Positions 52,513-60,598 of a stretch of 64,000 nt of DNA are shown one piece after another. Below the pieces are notes generated by a model. That model searched no databases. It was not told the origin of the DNA and saw nothing but the letters and a program-made list of their open reading frames with translations. The stretch is from NCBI GenBank assembly GCA_963833585.1, contig CAWHYF010000006.1, positions 1-64,000 of the forward strand, read 5' to 3'. The DNA is from Bog-756 sp963833585 (lineage in GTDB: Bacteria > Actinomycetota > Acidimicrobiia > Acidimicrobiales > RAAP-2). How positions within the stretch are numbered: position 1 is the stretch's first letter; each line of letters opens with the position of its first letter. Position numbers and translations under genes: made by a program.

Positions 52513-53202
52513 TCAGACGTGCAGCCCGCACTCGACCTTGTCCGAATCGGACCAACGGCCGGCACGGGGGTCCTCGCCGAACTTCACCGGACGGGTGGTC
52601 GGGGCGCACCCGATCGACAGGTAGCCCTTGGACAGCAGGGGGTGGACCGGGATCCCGTGATCGGCCCCGTACCCGGCCACGTCTTGCTCGGTCCAGGTGG
52701 CGATGGGGTTGACCTTGACCATGCCCCAACCTTCGTCATAGGCCACGATGGGTGCGTCGCGGCGGGTCGGGGCGTCCACCCGCTTCACGCCGGTGATCCA
52801 GGCCTCCTTGCCCTCCATGGCCTCCTTCATGGGGCGGACCTTGCGGTACTCGCAGCACTGGGCGCTCCCGCACGGCCACTCCTCCGCACCGGCCGCCGGC
52901 TTGGTCACCACCAGGTTGAGGTCGTACCGCTGCCGGATGGTCTCCACGTACTCGAGGGTCTCGGGGAAGTGGGCGCCGGTGTCGAGGAACACCACCTCGA
53001 TGGAGGGATCGACCTTGACCGCGATGTCGATGAGAACGGCGTCCTGGAACGAGGAAGCGATCGTCAGCTTGGATCCGAACCGCTCGACCGCCCAGGACAC
53101 CACCAGGCCCGCCGGAGCGGTCTCAAAGGCCGTGGACTGCTCGTCCATCTCCTCGCACAGTTGCGTCAGTTCAGATTTGCTGGCCACGATGCTCACCTTC
53201 AC
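52513..53202 (-). CDS. cysH: Phosphoadenylyl/adenylyl-sulfate reductase
   Basis: 229 residues from GTG 53202 (AGAGAGGGAT upstream). The PP-loop-like nucleotide site is LTIASSFQDAVLIDI and VVFLDTGAHFPETLEYVE; the C-terminal catalytic motif is ECGLHV (Cys225). Cys116-Cys117 in CGSAQCCEYRKVRP point to the [4Fe-4S] APS reductases, but the second pair reads GCAPTTRPV: Cys199 is present while the expected fourth ligand is Thr202. Cys111 is an additional Cys that might substitute. It makes sulfite for the reductase encoded 35 bases downstream. The promoter probably lies near 53480. Confidence 0.88.
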   Translation of the reverse strand: MKVSIVASKSELTQLCEEMDEQSTAFETAPAGLVVSWAVERFGSKLTIASSFQDAVLIDIAVKVDPSIEVVFLDTGAHFPETLEYVETIRQRYDLNLVVTKPAAGAEEWPCGSAQCCEYRKVRPMKEAMEGKEAWITGVKRVDAPTRRDAPIVAYDEGWGMVKVNPIATWTEQDVAGYGADHGIPVHPLLSKGYLSIGCAPTTRPVKFGEDPRAGRWSDSDKVECGLHV

Positions 53203-53475
53203 ATCCCTCTCTGTCCTGTGTCGCGAAGAGGGGGAGTGAACAGTGTCGCCCACATTCCCACTCCCCGCACCTGCGAGTTGCCTGTTCCGGTGCTCCCACC
53301 GCTTCTCCTGAGTCCAACACCAGCCCCACCAAGAACGCTCAAATTCGTCGTCTCATTCCGCATCCGTCCCGTCCGGGCCCAATCCCGGCGGGGCCCCAAC
53401 ATCGTCTCGATCGGAGAAGTACCTGGCAGCCGGGCTTTTCGGGCCATGCTGGAGGGGTACGTCCGACCACGGAGA
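53203..53475 (-). other. Long leader of the cysH operon with an open frame
   Basis: If transcription starts near the 17-bp element at 53476-53492, the cysH mRNA has a leader of about 270 bases. A frame from the ATG inside that element (53483) runs 94 codons (MYSLRGRTYPSSMARKARLP at its start) and stops at 53199-53201, overlapping the cysH GTG as GTGA. It is Arg/Gly-rich and may be chance or a coupled leader ORF. No match to SAM-type riboswitches was recognised. Confidence 0.35.
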
Positions 53476-53492
53476 CTATACATGAGTAATCA
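53476..53492 (-). promoter_or_regulatory. 17-bp element upstream of the cysH operon
   Basis: On the minus strand TGATTACTCATGTATAG, 15/17 identical to the element before the cysteine dioxygenase gene (18520-18536) and in the same orientation relative to its downstream gene. It sits in an AT-rich patch between cysH and the divergent siroheme-synthesis gene. Candidate binding site for a sulfur-metabolism regulator, or a shared promoter feature. Confidence 0.5.
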
Positions 53493-53531
53493 GATCAAGT
53501 TTTACGGGAATCCAGGCCGATCTGGTAGGAA

Positions 53532-54302
53532 ATGGGGTCCGGATGGGGCCGTCGTGTGGAGCCGCAGCCCGTCCCGACAGGACCACTCGCGGTGACGGGC
53601 CCCCCACCCAGGGCCGAGCCGCCCGGGCCCGGGTCCGGGCGGACCGGGCCGGACTTCCCGGTGGTGTTGGATCTGGGCGGCCAGCCCTGCCTGGTGGTGG
53701 GGGGTGGACCGGTGGCCGCCCGGAAGGTCCGGTCGCTTCTGGAGGCGGGCGCTCGGGTGACGGTGGTCGCCGTCGAGGTGGTACCGGCCATCGCCACGGC
53801 GGCCGGGGCGGCATCCGCCGGGGAGGGCGGGGCCGGCTCGGTCGTCGCCGTCGAGCGACGTCCCTACCGGCGGGGGGAGGCCGCCCGCTACCGCCTCGTG
53901 GTCACCGCCACCGGCGACCCGACGGTGGACGGGGCCGTGGTCGGCGAGGCCCGGGCGGCCGGCGTGCCGGTGAACAGCGCGGACGGCGAGGGGCCCGGGA
54001 CGGTCAAGCTCCCCGCGGTGCTCCGACGCGGTCCGGTCACGGTGGCCGTGTCCACCGGCGGCGGCAGTCCGGCGCTGGCCCGCTGGCTCCGGGACCGCAT
54101 CGCCGCCTCCCTCCCCCCCGAGCTCGAGATCATGGCCTCCCTGCTGGAGGAGGCCCGCTCCGAACTGCTGACCACCGGCCGACCCGCACAGGCCGTGGAC
54201 TGGGCCGGCCTGATCGACGACCAGGTGCTCCCCCGGTTGACGGAGGGACGTGTCGACGAGGCCCGGGCGGCCCTTCGGGCCGGTTGGCAGCGGTCGGGAT
54301 AG
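53532..54302 (+). CDS. Precorrin-2 dehydrogenase/sirohydrochlorin ferrochelatase-type protein
   Basis: 256 residues from ATG 53532; a GTG at 53592 is an alternative start. The NAD-binding fold begins VVLDLGGQPCLVVGGGPVAA and RKVRSLLEAGARVTVVA, followed by LVVTATGDPTVDGAVVGEAR and VPVNSADGEGPGTVKLPAVL. RRGPVTVAVSTGGGSPALAR closes the Met8p/CysG N-domain signature. It oxidises precorrin-2 to sirohydrochlorin and may insert iron, giving the siroheme needed by the sulfite reductase encoded divergently. The uroporphyrinogen methyltransferase half is not fused and is not in the window. Confidence 0.85.
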   Translation: MGSGWGRRVEPQPVPTGPLAVTGPPPRAEPPGPGSGRTGPDFPVVLDLGGQPCLVVGGGPVAARKVRSLLEAGARVTVVAVEVVPAIATAAGAASAGEGGAGSVVAVERRPYRRGEAARYRLVVTATGDPTVDGAVVGEARAAGVPVNSADGEGPGTVKLPAVLRRGPVTVAVSTGGGSPALARWLRDRIAASLPPELEIMASLLEEARSELLTTGRPAQAVDWAGLIDDQVLPRLTEGRVDEARAALRAGWQRSG

Positions 54303-54446
54303 GCGGTCCCAGTCGTGCCCGGCTCCCGACAGGCGCGGCGGGCGCCCTCCGAGGCGGGCGGCGTCCCCGCCGGTGACCATCACCCGGCGAATGGTCCGGC
54401 CGCTCCCCGGGGGCTCACCGGTATGCCCGTCGATAAGGTAAGAGCC

Positions 54447-55724
54447 ATGATCCCGGAATCCGTGCTCGGTCTGGACGACATCGACCTCTCCGATCTGGCC
54501 TTCTGGGAGCGTCCCTGGAGCGAGCGCGAGGGAGCCTTCCTGCGGTTGCGCAACGAACGGCCGCTGGCGTTCTTCGAGGAGCCGGACGCCACGGAGACCT
54601 CGGACCTGGCTCCCCCACCGGGCCCCGGTTACCGTGCGGTGACCCGGCACGCTGACGTCTCCGAGGTCAGCCGGCACCCGGAGATCTACTGCTCGGGACG
54701 GGGAGCGGTGAGCATCCTCGACCTGCCCCCCGAGATGGTGGAGTACTTCGCCGGGATGATCTCGACCGACAACCCGAGGCACGCCCGGCTCCGCCGGATC
54801 GTCTCGGCCGCCTTCAACCCCCGGCGGATCAAGAGCATCGAGGAGAACATCGAGCAGGTGGCCGACCGGGTCATCGGGCGGGCCGCCGGACTGGGCGAGT
54901 GCGACTTCGCCACCGAGATCGCCGCCCCGTTCCCCCTCGAGATCATCTGCGACATGATGGGCGTGCCGCCCTCTCAGTACGGCACGGTACTGCGCTGCTC
55001 CAACGTCATCCTCTCCAACGGCGACCCCGAGTACATCCCCGAGGGGAACGACCCGGTGCTGGCCTTCATCGAGGCCGGTCAAGAGCTCACCGACCTGATG
55101 AACGAGTTGAGCGCCTACCGGGTCGACCACCCCACCGACGATCTCACCACCGCCCTGATCACCACCAACATCGACGGGGAGGCCCTGACCTCCGGCGAGC
55201 TGGCCTCCTTCTTCGTCCTGCTGTTGACCGCGGGCAACGAGACCACCCGCAACTCGATCACCCACGCCCTGTGGGCCCTCACCGAACACCCCGACCAACG
55301 GGCCCTCTGGGCGGCCGACCCGATCGGCATCGCCGCCACCGGCGTAGACGAGATCGTGCGGTGGTCCTCGCCGGTCATCTGGATGCGCCGGACCGTCACC
55401 GAGGACACCGTGCTCTCGGGGCAGGAGCTGCACGAGGGGGACAAGGTCCTTCTCTTCTACAACTCCGCCAACCGCGACGAGGCGGCGTTCGACGACCCGT
55501 TCCGCTTCGACGTCCGGAGGAACCCGAACCCCCACTTCGGGTTCGGAGCGGCGGGGCCGCATTTCTGCCTCGGCGCACACCTGGCCCGGCGGGAGATCGA
55601 CGTGATGCTCCGTGAGCTCCTGGTGCGACTGCCCGACATCGAGGCCACCGGCGAGCCCGACCGGCTGCGCTCCAACTTCATCAACGGGATCAAGCACCTC
55701 TCCTGCCGGTTCACGCCGACGTAG
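54447..55724 (+). CDS. Cytochrome P450
   Basis: 425 residues. The I-helix oxygen-binding motif is LLLTAGNETTRNSI, the ExxR is in GVDEIVRWSSPVIWMRRTV, and the heme loop is FGFGAAGPHFCLGAHLARRE (Cys about residue 373). The N-terminal AFWERPWSEREGAFLRLRNE and SILDLPPEMVEYFAG suggest the actinobacterial lipid/steroid-oxidising clans (CYP124/125/142-like), consistent with the acyl-CoA locus at 25-34 kb. No ferredoxin gene is adjacent. An in-frame ATG at 54423 would add eight residues. Confidence 0.9.
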   Translation: MIPESVLGLDDIDLSDLAFWERPWSEREGAFLRLRNERPLAFFEEPDATETSDLAPPPGPGYRAVTRHADVSEVSRHPEIYCSGRGAVSILDLPPEMVEYFAGMISTDNPRHARLRRIVSAAFNPRRIKSIEENIEQVADRVIGRAAGLGECDFATEIAAPFPLEIICDMMGVPPSQYGTVLRCSNVILSNGDPEYIPEGNDPVLAFIEAGQELTDLMNELSAYRVDHPTDDLTTALITTNIDGEALTSGELASFFVLLLTAGNETTRNSITHALWALTEHPDQRALWAADPIGIAATGVDEIVRWSSPVIWMRRTVTEDTVLSGQELHEGDKVLLFYNSANRDEAAFDDPFRFDVRRNPNPHFGFGAAGPHFCLGAHLARREIDVMLRELLVRLPDIEATGEPDRLRSNFINGIKHLSCRFTPT

Positions 55725-55811
55725 TCGACGTTCGATCCGGGTCGACGGCCCGACCCACCGGGGCCGTCCGTGCCCTGCCAGATTCGGCCCGGGCCAGGAG
55801 GTCCGACCCGC

Positions 55812-56417
55812 TCAGGGCTTGGCCACCATCACCACGGCCGATCCCACCAGCATCGCCGAGAGAAAGGTGGACATCCCGATGACCCGGAGGCACTCGGAGC
55901 GGAGATCTGGCCCCACCGGGTGGCCACCGGCGCCGGCCAGGGCCGGTCCGAGGCGGTCGGCAGCCGGCCCGACCGTTGAACCGGCTGCCGGCCCGGCCGA
56001 CGGCGGGGCCGGCGCGGCAACCGCCGCACCGGCCACTTCCACCGCCACCTGGAGCCGTCGCTCCGCCGGCCACAGGACCATCTCGGCCACGACGGCCACG
56101 GCGGCCCACAGTGCCAGCCCGATGGTGATCCAGCCGTCGGAGAGCGACCAGTCACCACGGCTCATGGCCACCAGGGCGAACCCCAGCACCGGGATCAGGA
56201 AGAGGACTCGACCGGCCCAATTCACCCCGGGCCGGTAGTAGCGGCGGACCGCCTCTGACCCTGCGCCGGCCCGGAGGAGCGCTCCGGCGTACCCCCCGGC
56301 GAGCACCACTGCGCCCAGGCCGACCAAGGCGGCCAGCACGTGGGCCAGGAGCACCAGGTCGTAGCCGGCGTCCCGGGCGTGGGTGACGGCCAACAGGTAC
56401 CGCTCCTGGGTGCTCAT
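55812..56417 (-). CDS. DUF2269-like membrane protein
   Basis: 201 residues from ATG 56417. Helix segments are LVLLAHVLAALVGLGAVVLA, GRVLFLIPVLGFALVAMSRG and ITIGLALWAAVAVVAEMVLW, with a final FLSAMLVGSAVVMVAKP after an Ala/Pro/Gly-rich loop of about 55 residues. 'LHVLAA..G.G....G', 'GR.LF' and the closing 'MVAKP' are typical of DUF2269 proteins. Function unknown. It converges with the P450 gene. Confidence 0.75.
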   Translation of the reverse strand: MSTQERYLLAVTHARDAGYDLVLLAHVLAALVGLGAVVLAGGYAGALLRAGAGSEAVRRYYRPGVNWAGRVLFLIPVLGFALVAMSRGDWSLSDGWITIGLALWAAVAVVAEMVLWPAERRLQVAVEVAGAAVAAPAPPSAGPAAGSTVGPAADRLGPALAGAGGHPVGPDLRSECLRVIGMSTFLSAMLVGSAVVMVAKP

Positions 56418-56619
56418 CGTTGGGATTCTGGCACCCCACGCACGGTGGCCGTCGTCGGCGGCTGGCACCTATTCCGGCCCTGACATTGCTACGTTAGTGA
56501 GAGGACCGTCATCTTTGCCCCGCCTCGGGGTCGAAGGTGGGCGTCGAAGATCAGATCGAGGTGGCACGCCCCGTGCGCAGACAGACAACCCAGACCGACC
56601 AGGACCCCGCGCCCCTCTG

Positions 56620-57612
56620 ATGAATCAGCTCCGCCTCGACCCCCTGACCGGCCGATGGGTAGTGGTCAGCACCGACCGGGCCACCCGTCCCCAGGCCTTC
56701 GCTCCCAGGGCCGCGTCGATCCAGGCGGACACCTCCCGCCCGTGCCCCTTCTGCCCGGGCAACGAGGAGCACGTGACCCCGACGCTCGAGACTCGGGGTG
56801 AGGACGGGCGGTGGCTGGTGCGGGTGGTCCCCAATCTCTACCCCGCCTTCGAGGGGAATGCGCCGTTCGTCGTCACCAACCGGGGTCCGGTCTTCACCCA
56901 AGCCACGGCCGGTGGCACCCACGAGGTGATCGTCCTCTCCCCGGACCATCAGAACTCGTGGTCCATGCTGAGCGACGAGCAGACCACCGCGGTGATGACC
57001 GCCATCAGCGACCGGATCCGGGAGCACTCGACGGTCCCCGGCCTTCGCTACAGCCAGGCCATCGTGAACGCCGGTCGGGAGGCCGGCGCCTCCATCGAGC
57101 ACCCTCACGGCCAGCTGCTCGGGATGTCCTTCGTGCCCCGGGAGTTGGTCGAGGAACAGGCCGGTTTCGCCCGGTTCGCCGGTCGTTGCCTGCTGTGCAC
57201 TGCCGTCGACGCCGAGGAGAACGTCAGCCACCGGGTGGTCTACGCCGACGAGCGGGTCCTGGTCATCTGCCCGTTCTGGAGTGGAGCGCCCTATGAGATG
57301 TTGGTCATCCCGAGAGCTCACGGCCCCCACCTGCACCACAGTCCACCCGCCGACCTCGTGGCGGTCGGCCGGGCCCTCAAGGTGGCCCTGGGCAGCCTGC
57401 GGGACGTGGTGGGCGACGTGGCCTACAACCTGGTGTTCCACTCCGCCCCCTACCGCGCCCCCGAGCCGTACCACTGGCACGTCCACGTGGTGCCCAAGAT
57501 CACCACGGTGGCCGGGTTCGAATTGGGCACCGGCGTGATGATCAACATCGTGAACCCCGAGCAGGCCGCCGAGGAGCTGGCCGTGCAGGTTCCGATGGCC
57601 CACGCCGGCTGA
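56620..57612 (+). CDS. galT: Galactose-1-phosphate uridylyltransferase
   Basis: 330 residues from ATG 56620. The zinc/Cys region is PCPFCPGNEEH; SIEHPHGQLLGM holds the HPH signature of the GalT branch of the HIT superfamily, and a second Cys pair lies in GRCLLCTAVD. The C-terminal half closes with PEPYHWHVHVVPK. It exchanges UMP between UDP-glucose and galactose-1-phosphate in the Leloir pathway. No galK or galE is beside it, and actinobacterial GalT-like proteins sometimes use other sugars, so exact specificity is slightly uncertain. Confidence 0.85.
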   Translation: MNQLRLDPLTGRWVVVSTDRATRPQAFAPRAASIQADTSRPCPFCPGNEEHVTPTLETRGEDGRWLVRVVPNLYPAFEGNAPFVVTNRGPVFTQATAGGTHEVIVLSPDHQNSWSMLSDEQTTAVMTAISDRIREHSTVPGLRYSQAIVNAGREAGASIEHPHGQLLGMSFVPRELVEEQAGFARFAGRCLLCTAVDAEENVSHRVVYADERVLVICPFWSGAPYEMLVIPRAHGPHLHHSPPADLVAVGRALKVALGSLRDVVGDVAYNLVFHSAPYRAPEPYHWHVHVVPKITTVAGFELGTGVMINIVNPEQAAEELAVQVPMAHAG

Positions 57613-57733
57613 GCCGGCCGGCCGGCGGAGACGGGCCGCCGGCGGAGACGGGCCGGCGGACTGCCCCGTCTTCGGTAGCGCAGAGCGGTTGGGGCGCACC
57701 GATCGGCCTGGGAACGTGGGTGATGCCTCCGGG

Positions 57734-59486
57734 TCAGGCCAGTTCGAAGCACTGGGATCCGTAGGGGGCCAGGGTGACCCGGTAGGGATCGGCGCCGATC
57801 AGAGGGAAGGCCACCCGGCCCAGGAGCTCGATGGGCTGGCGTCCCACCCACCGCTCCACATGGAGCTCGGCCGGCTGGGCCAGCTTGGAGAGGTTGTGGA
57901 CGCACAGCACCGGGTTCACCGGCCCCCGGTGGGCGTCGTCGGGCGCAGAACGCACGAAAGCCAGCACCGACGGGTTGGCCGAGGAGATCACCTCCAGCTC
58001 ACCGGTGCCGAGGACCGGAAACTCCCGGCGGACGGCCAGGATCCTCCGCATCCAGTGCAGGAACGAGCTGGGGTTGCGCTGCTGGGCCTCCACGTTGACC
58101 GCCGAATAGCCGTAGACCGGATCCATCAGGGGGGGCAGGTAGAGCTGGGCGAAGTCGGCCCGGCTGAAGCCGCCGTTGCGGTCCGGGGTCCACTGCATGG
58201 GTGTGCGCACCGAGTCCCGGTCGCCGAGATAGAGATTGTCCCCCATCTGGATCTCGTCGCCGTAGTAGAGAACCGGGCTGCCCCGGAGGGTGAACAAGAG
58301 ATAGAAGAGCAGCTCGGAGAGACGGCGATCACGGTCGAGCAGTGGGGCCAGACGGCGTCCGATGCCCATGTGACGCTTCATCCGGGGATCCTTGGCGTAC
58401 TCCGAGAACAGGTAGTCGCGCTCCTCCTCGGTCACCATCTCGAGGGTCAGCTCGTCGTGGTTGCGCAGGAAGATGGCCCACTGGGAACTGCCGGGGGCCT
58501 CGGGGGTCTGAGCCAGGATCTCGGTGATCGGGATAGCTCTGCTCCCGTCGGACCGCCATGAACAGACGGGGCATCAGCGGGAAGTTGAAGCACAGGTGGC
58601 ACTCGTCGTCGTCTCCGAAGTAGTCGGCCACGTCGGCCGGCCAGCCATTGGCCTCGGCCAGCAGGATCCGGCCGGGATAGTTCTCCTCCAGCTCGGCCCG
58701 CATTCGGCGGATGAAGGCGTGGGTCTCGGGCAGGTTCTCGCCCGGGGTCCCGTCCTTCTGGAACAGGAAGGGCACCGCATCGAGCCGGAAGCCGTCGAGG
58801 CCCAGATCCAGCCAGTACCGGACCACGTCCAGCATGGCGTCCGCGACTTCGGGGTTCTCGTAGTTGAGATCGGGCTGATGGGCGTAGAAGCGATGCCAGT
58901 AGTACTGGTCCCGCTGGGGGTCGTAGGCCCAGTTGGACCGCTCGGCGTCGATGAACACCACCCTGGCCTCGGGCCACCGTTGGTCGTCGTCGTTCCAGAC
59001 GTACCAGTCGGCCTTGGGGTTGTCCCGGCTCTGGCGGGATTCGACGAACCACGGGTTCTGGTCGCTGGTGTGGTTGATGACCAGGTCGGCGATGACCCGG
59101 ATGCCCCGGGCGTGGGCCTCCTCCAACAGCCGCCTCAGGTCGTCGACCGTGCCCGACTCGGGGTGGACCGAGAAGTAGTCGCTTATGTCGTAGCCGCCGT
59201 CCCGGAGGGGCGACGGGTAGAAGGGCAGCAGCCAGAGGCAGTCCACGCCGAGCCACTGCAGGTAGTCCAACTTGGCGATGAGGCCGGGGAGGTCACCCAC
59301 CCCGTCGTTGTTGCCGTCGAAGAAGCCCCGGATGAGCACCTCGTAGAAGACCGCCCGCTGGAACCACAGCGGGTCCTCCTCGGGTGGGGGCAGCGGCGCG
59401 GGGAGGGGGGCCGGATGGGTGAGCCCACCGAGTGGTGCGAACGGAACCGACAGGGCGGCGGGACCGGGTGAGGATTCAACAGTCAC
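57734..59486 (-). CDS. treS: Trehalose synthase, one-base frameshift
   Basis: GH13 enzyme that interconverts maltose and trehalose. The N-terminal frame (from GTG 59486) has WFQRAVFYEVLIRGFFDGNN, GFRLDAVPFLFQKDG (nucleophile Asp) and ILLAEANGWPADVADYFGDD (acid/base Glu). It derails at about 58540 after FMAVRRE. The C-terminal frame takes over with IPITEILAQTPEAPG, IFLRNHDELTLEMVTEEERD (third Asp) and MKRHMGIGRRLAPLL, ending YGSQCFELA. An extra base near 58535-58545 explains it. The joined length of about 580 is normal for TreS. Either a recent pseudogene or, more likely, a sequence error. It converges with galT. Confidence 0.82.
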
Positions 59487-59534
59487 GTGCGCACGCTACC
59501 TGAGCAGTTCGGGCGTGACGGGGAGCTTCCCGCC

Positions 59535-60563
59535 TCAATCGGACGAATTCATCGGGGTGGTCGACGGCCGCGGCGACCGGACCGATTCCGACGGCACGAC
59601 CCGGTCCAACACCCGATCGGCGGCCGAGTACGGGTCGAGCTCGCCGTCCAGCACCGACGCCCGGATGTCGTCCACCTCTCCCCGGGCCAGTACGTCGTCG
59701 ACCTGCTCGGCCAGTCGGGCCACCAGGATCTGGTGGAACTCGCGCTCCAGTCGCTGACGTCGCTGCAACGCCAGGGCGCCGTGTTCCACCAGATGGGCCC
59801 GGTGCCTCCCGATGGTGTCCCACAGCTGTTCCACCCCTTCCCCACCGGCGGAGGCCACCGTCTCCACGATGGGTGGCCGCCACGAGCCGAGGTCGGTGAG
59901 GTCCAGCATCAGTTCGAGGTCCCGCCGGGTCTCCCTCGCCCCGGGACGGTCCGCCTTGTTGATCACGAAGAGGTCGGCGATCTCCAGCAGCCCGGCCTTG
60001 TTGGCCTGGATGGCGTCACCCCAACCGGGGTTGACCACCACGATGGTGGTGTCGGTGGCGGCGGCCACCTCCACCTCCTGCTGTCCCACCCCCACCGTCT
60101 CGACCAGTACCACCGGCATGCCCACCGACGAGAGCACCCGGACGGCGTCGGGCACGGCCAGGGCCAGGCCACCCAGGTGGCCGCGTGTGGCCATCGAGCG
60201 GATATACACCCCGTCGTCGAGGGCGTGGCTGGGCATCCGCACCCGGTCCCCCAGGATGGCACCCCCGGAGTAGGGGGAGGAGGGGTCGACGGCCAGCACC
60301 GCCACCTGTCCCCCGCCGTCCAGGCCCACCCGCCGGGCCAGGGTGACCAGACGGTCGGTGAGGGTCGACTTGCCGGAACCGGGGGCGCCGGTGATGCCGA
60401 CGGTGTAGGCGTCGCCGGGCCAGGTGTAGGCCAGGGCGGCCACGGCCCGGGAGTCGGATCCTCCCCGCTCGACCAGTGACAGGAGGCGGGCCAGCGCCGC
60501 CTGGTCCCCTCCGCGGGCCGCCTCGAACAGGGCGGCAGGATCGGACGGACGCGGAGCGGGCAT
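59535..60563 (-). CDS. meaB: MeaB/ArgK G-protein chaperone
   Basis: 342 residues. P-loop GAPGSGKSTLTDRLV, LAVDPSSPYSGGAILGDRVR, SMATRGHLGGLALAVPDAVR, ETVGVGQQEVEVAAATDTTI (G3) and NKADRPGARETRRDLELML (G4) match MeaB, the GTPase that loads and protects adenosylcobalamin-dependent acyl-CoA mutases. No mutase gene is in the window. It implies a methylmalonyl- or isobutyryl-CoA mutase elsewhere, fitting propionyl-CoA produced by side-chain degradation. Located between murA and treS on the same strand. Confidence 0.9.
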   Translation of the reverse strand: MPAPRPSDPAALFEAARGGDQAALARLLSLVERGGSDSRAVAALAYTWPGDAYTVGITGAPGSGKSTLTDRLVTLARRVGLDGGGQVAVLAVDPSSPYSGGAILGDRVRMPSHALDDGVYIRSMATRGHLGGLALAVPDAVRVLSSVGMPVVLVETVGVGQQEVEVAAATDTTIVVVNPGWGDAIQANKAGLLEIADLFVINKADRPGARETRRDLELMLDLTDLGSWRPPIVETVASAGGEGVEQLWDTIGRHRAHLVEHGALALQRRQRLEREFHQILVARLAEQVDDVLARGEVDDIRASVLDGELDPYSAADRVLDRVVPSESVRSPRPSTTPMNSSD

Positions 60564-60598
60564 GGAGTGCCGAGCGTATCCGGCCCTGGCCCGGGGAG

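Noticed and set aside
53203..53475. SAM-type riboswitch in the cysH leader
   Set aside because: The location is ideal but I could not find the conserved helices and core bases of SAM-I/IV. A covariance-model scan with no hit would confirm the rejection.
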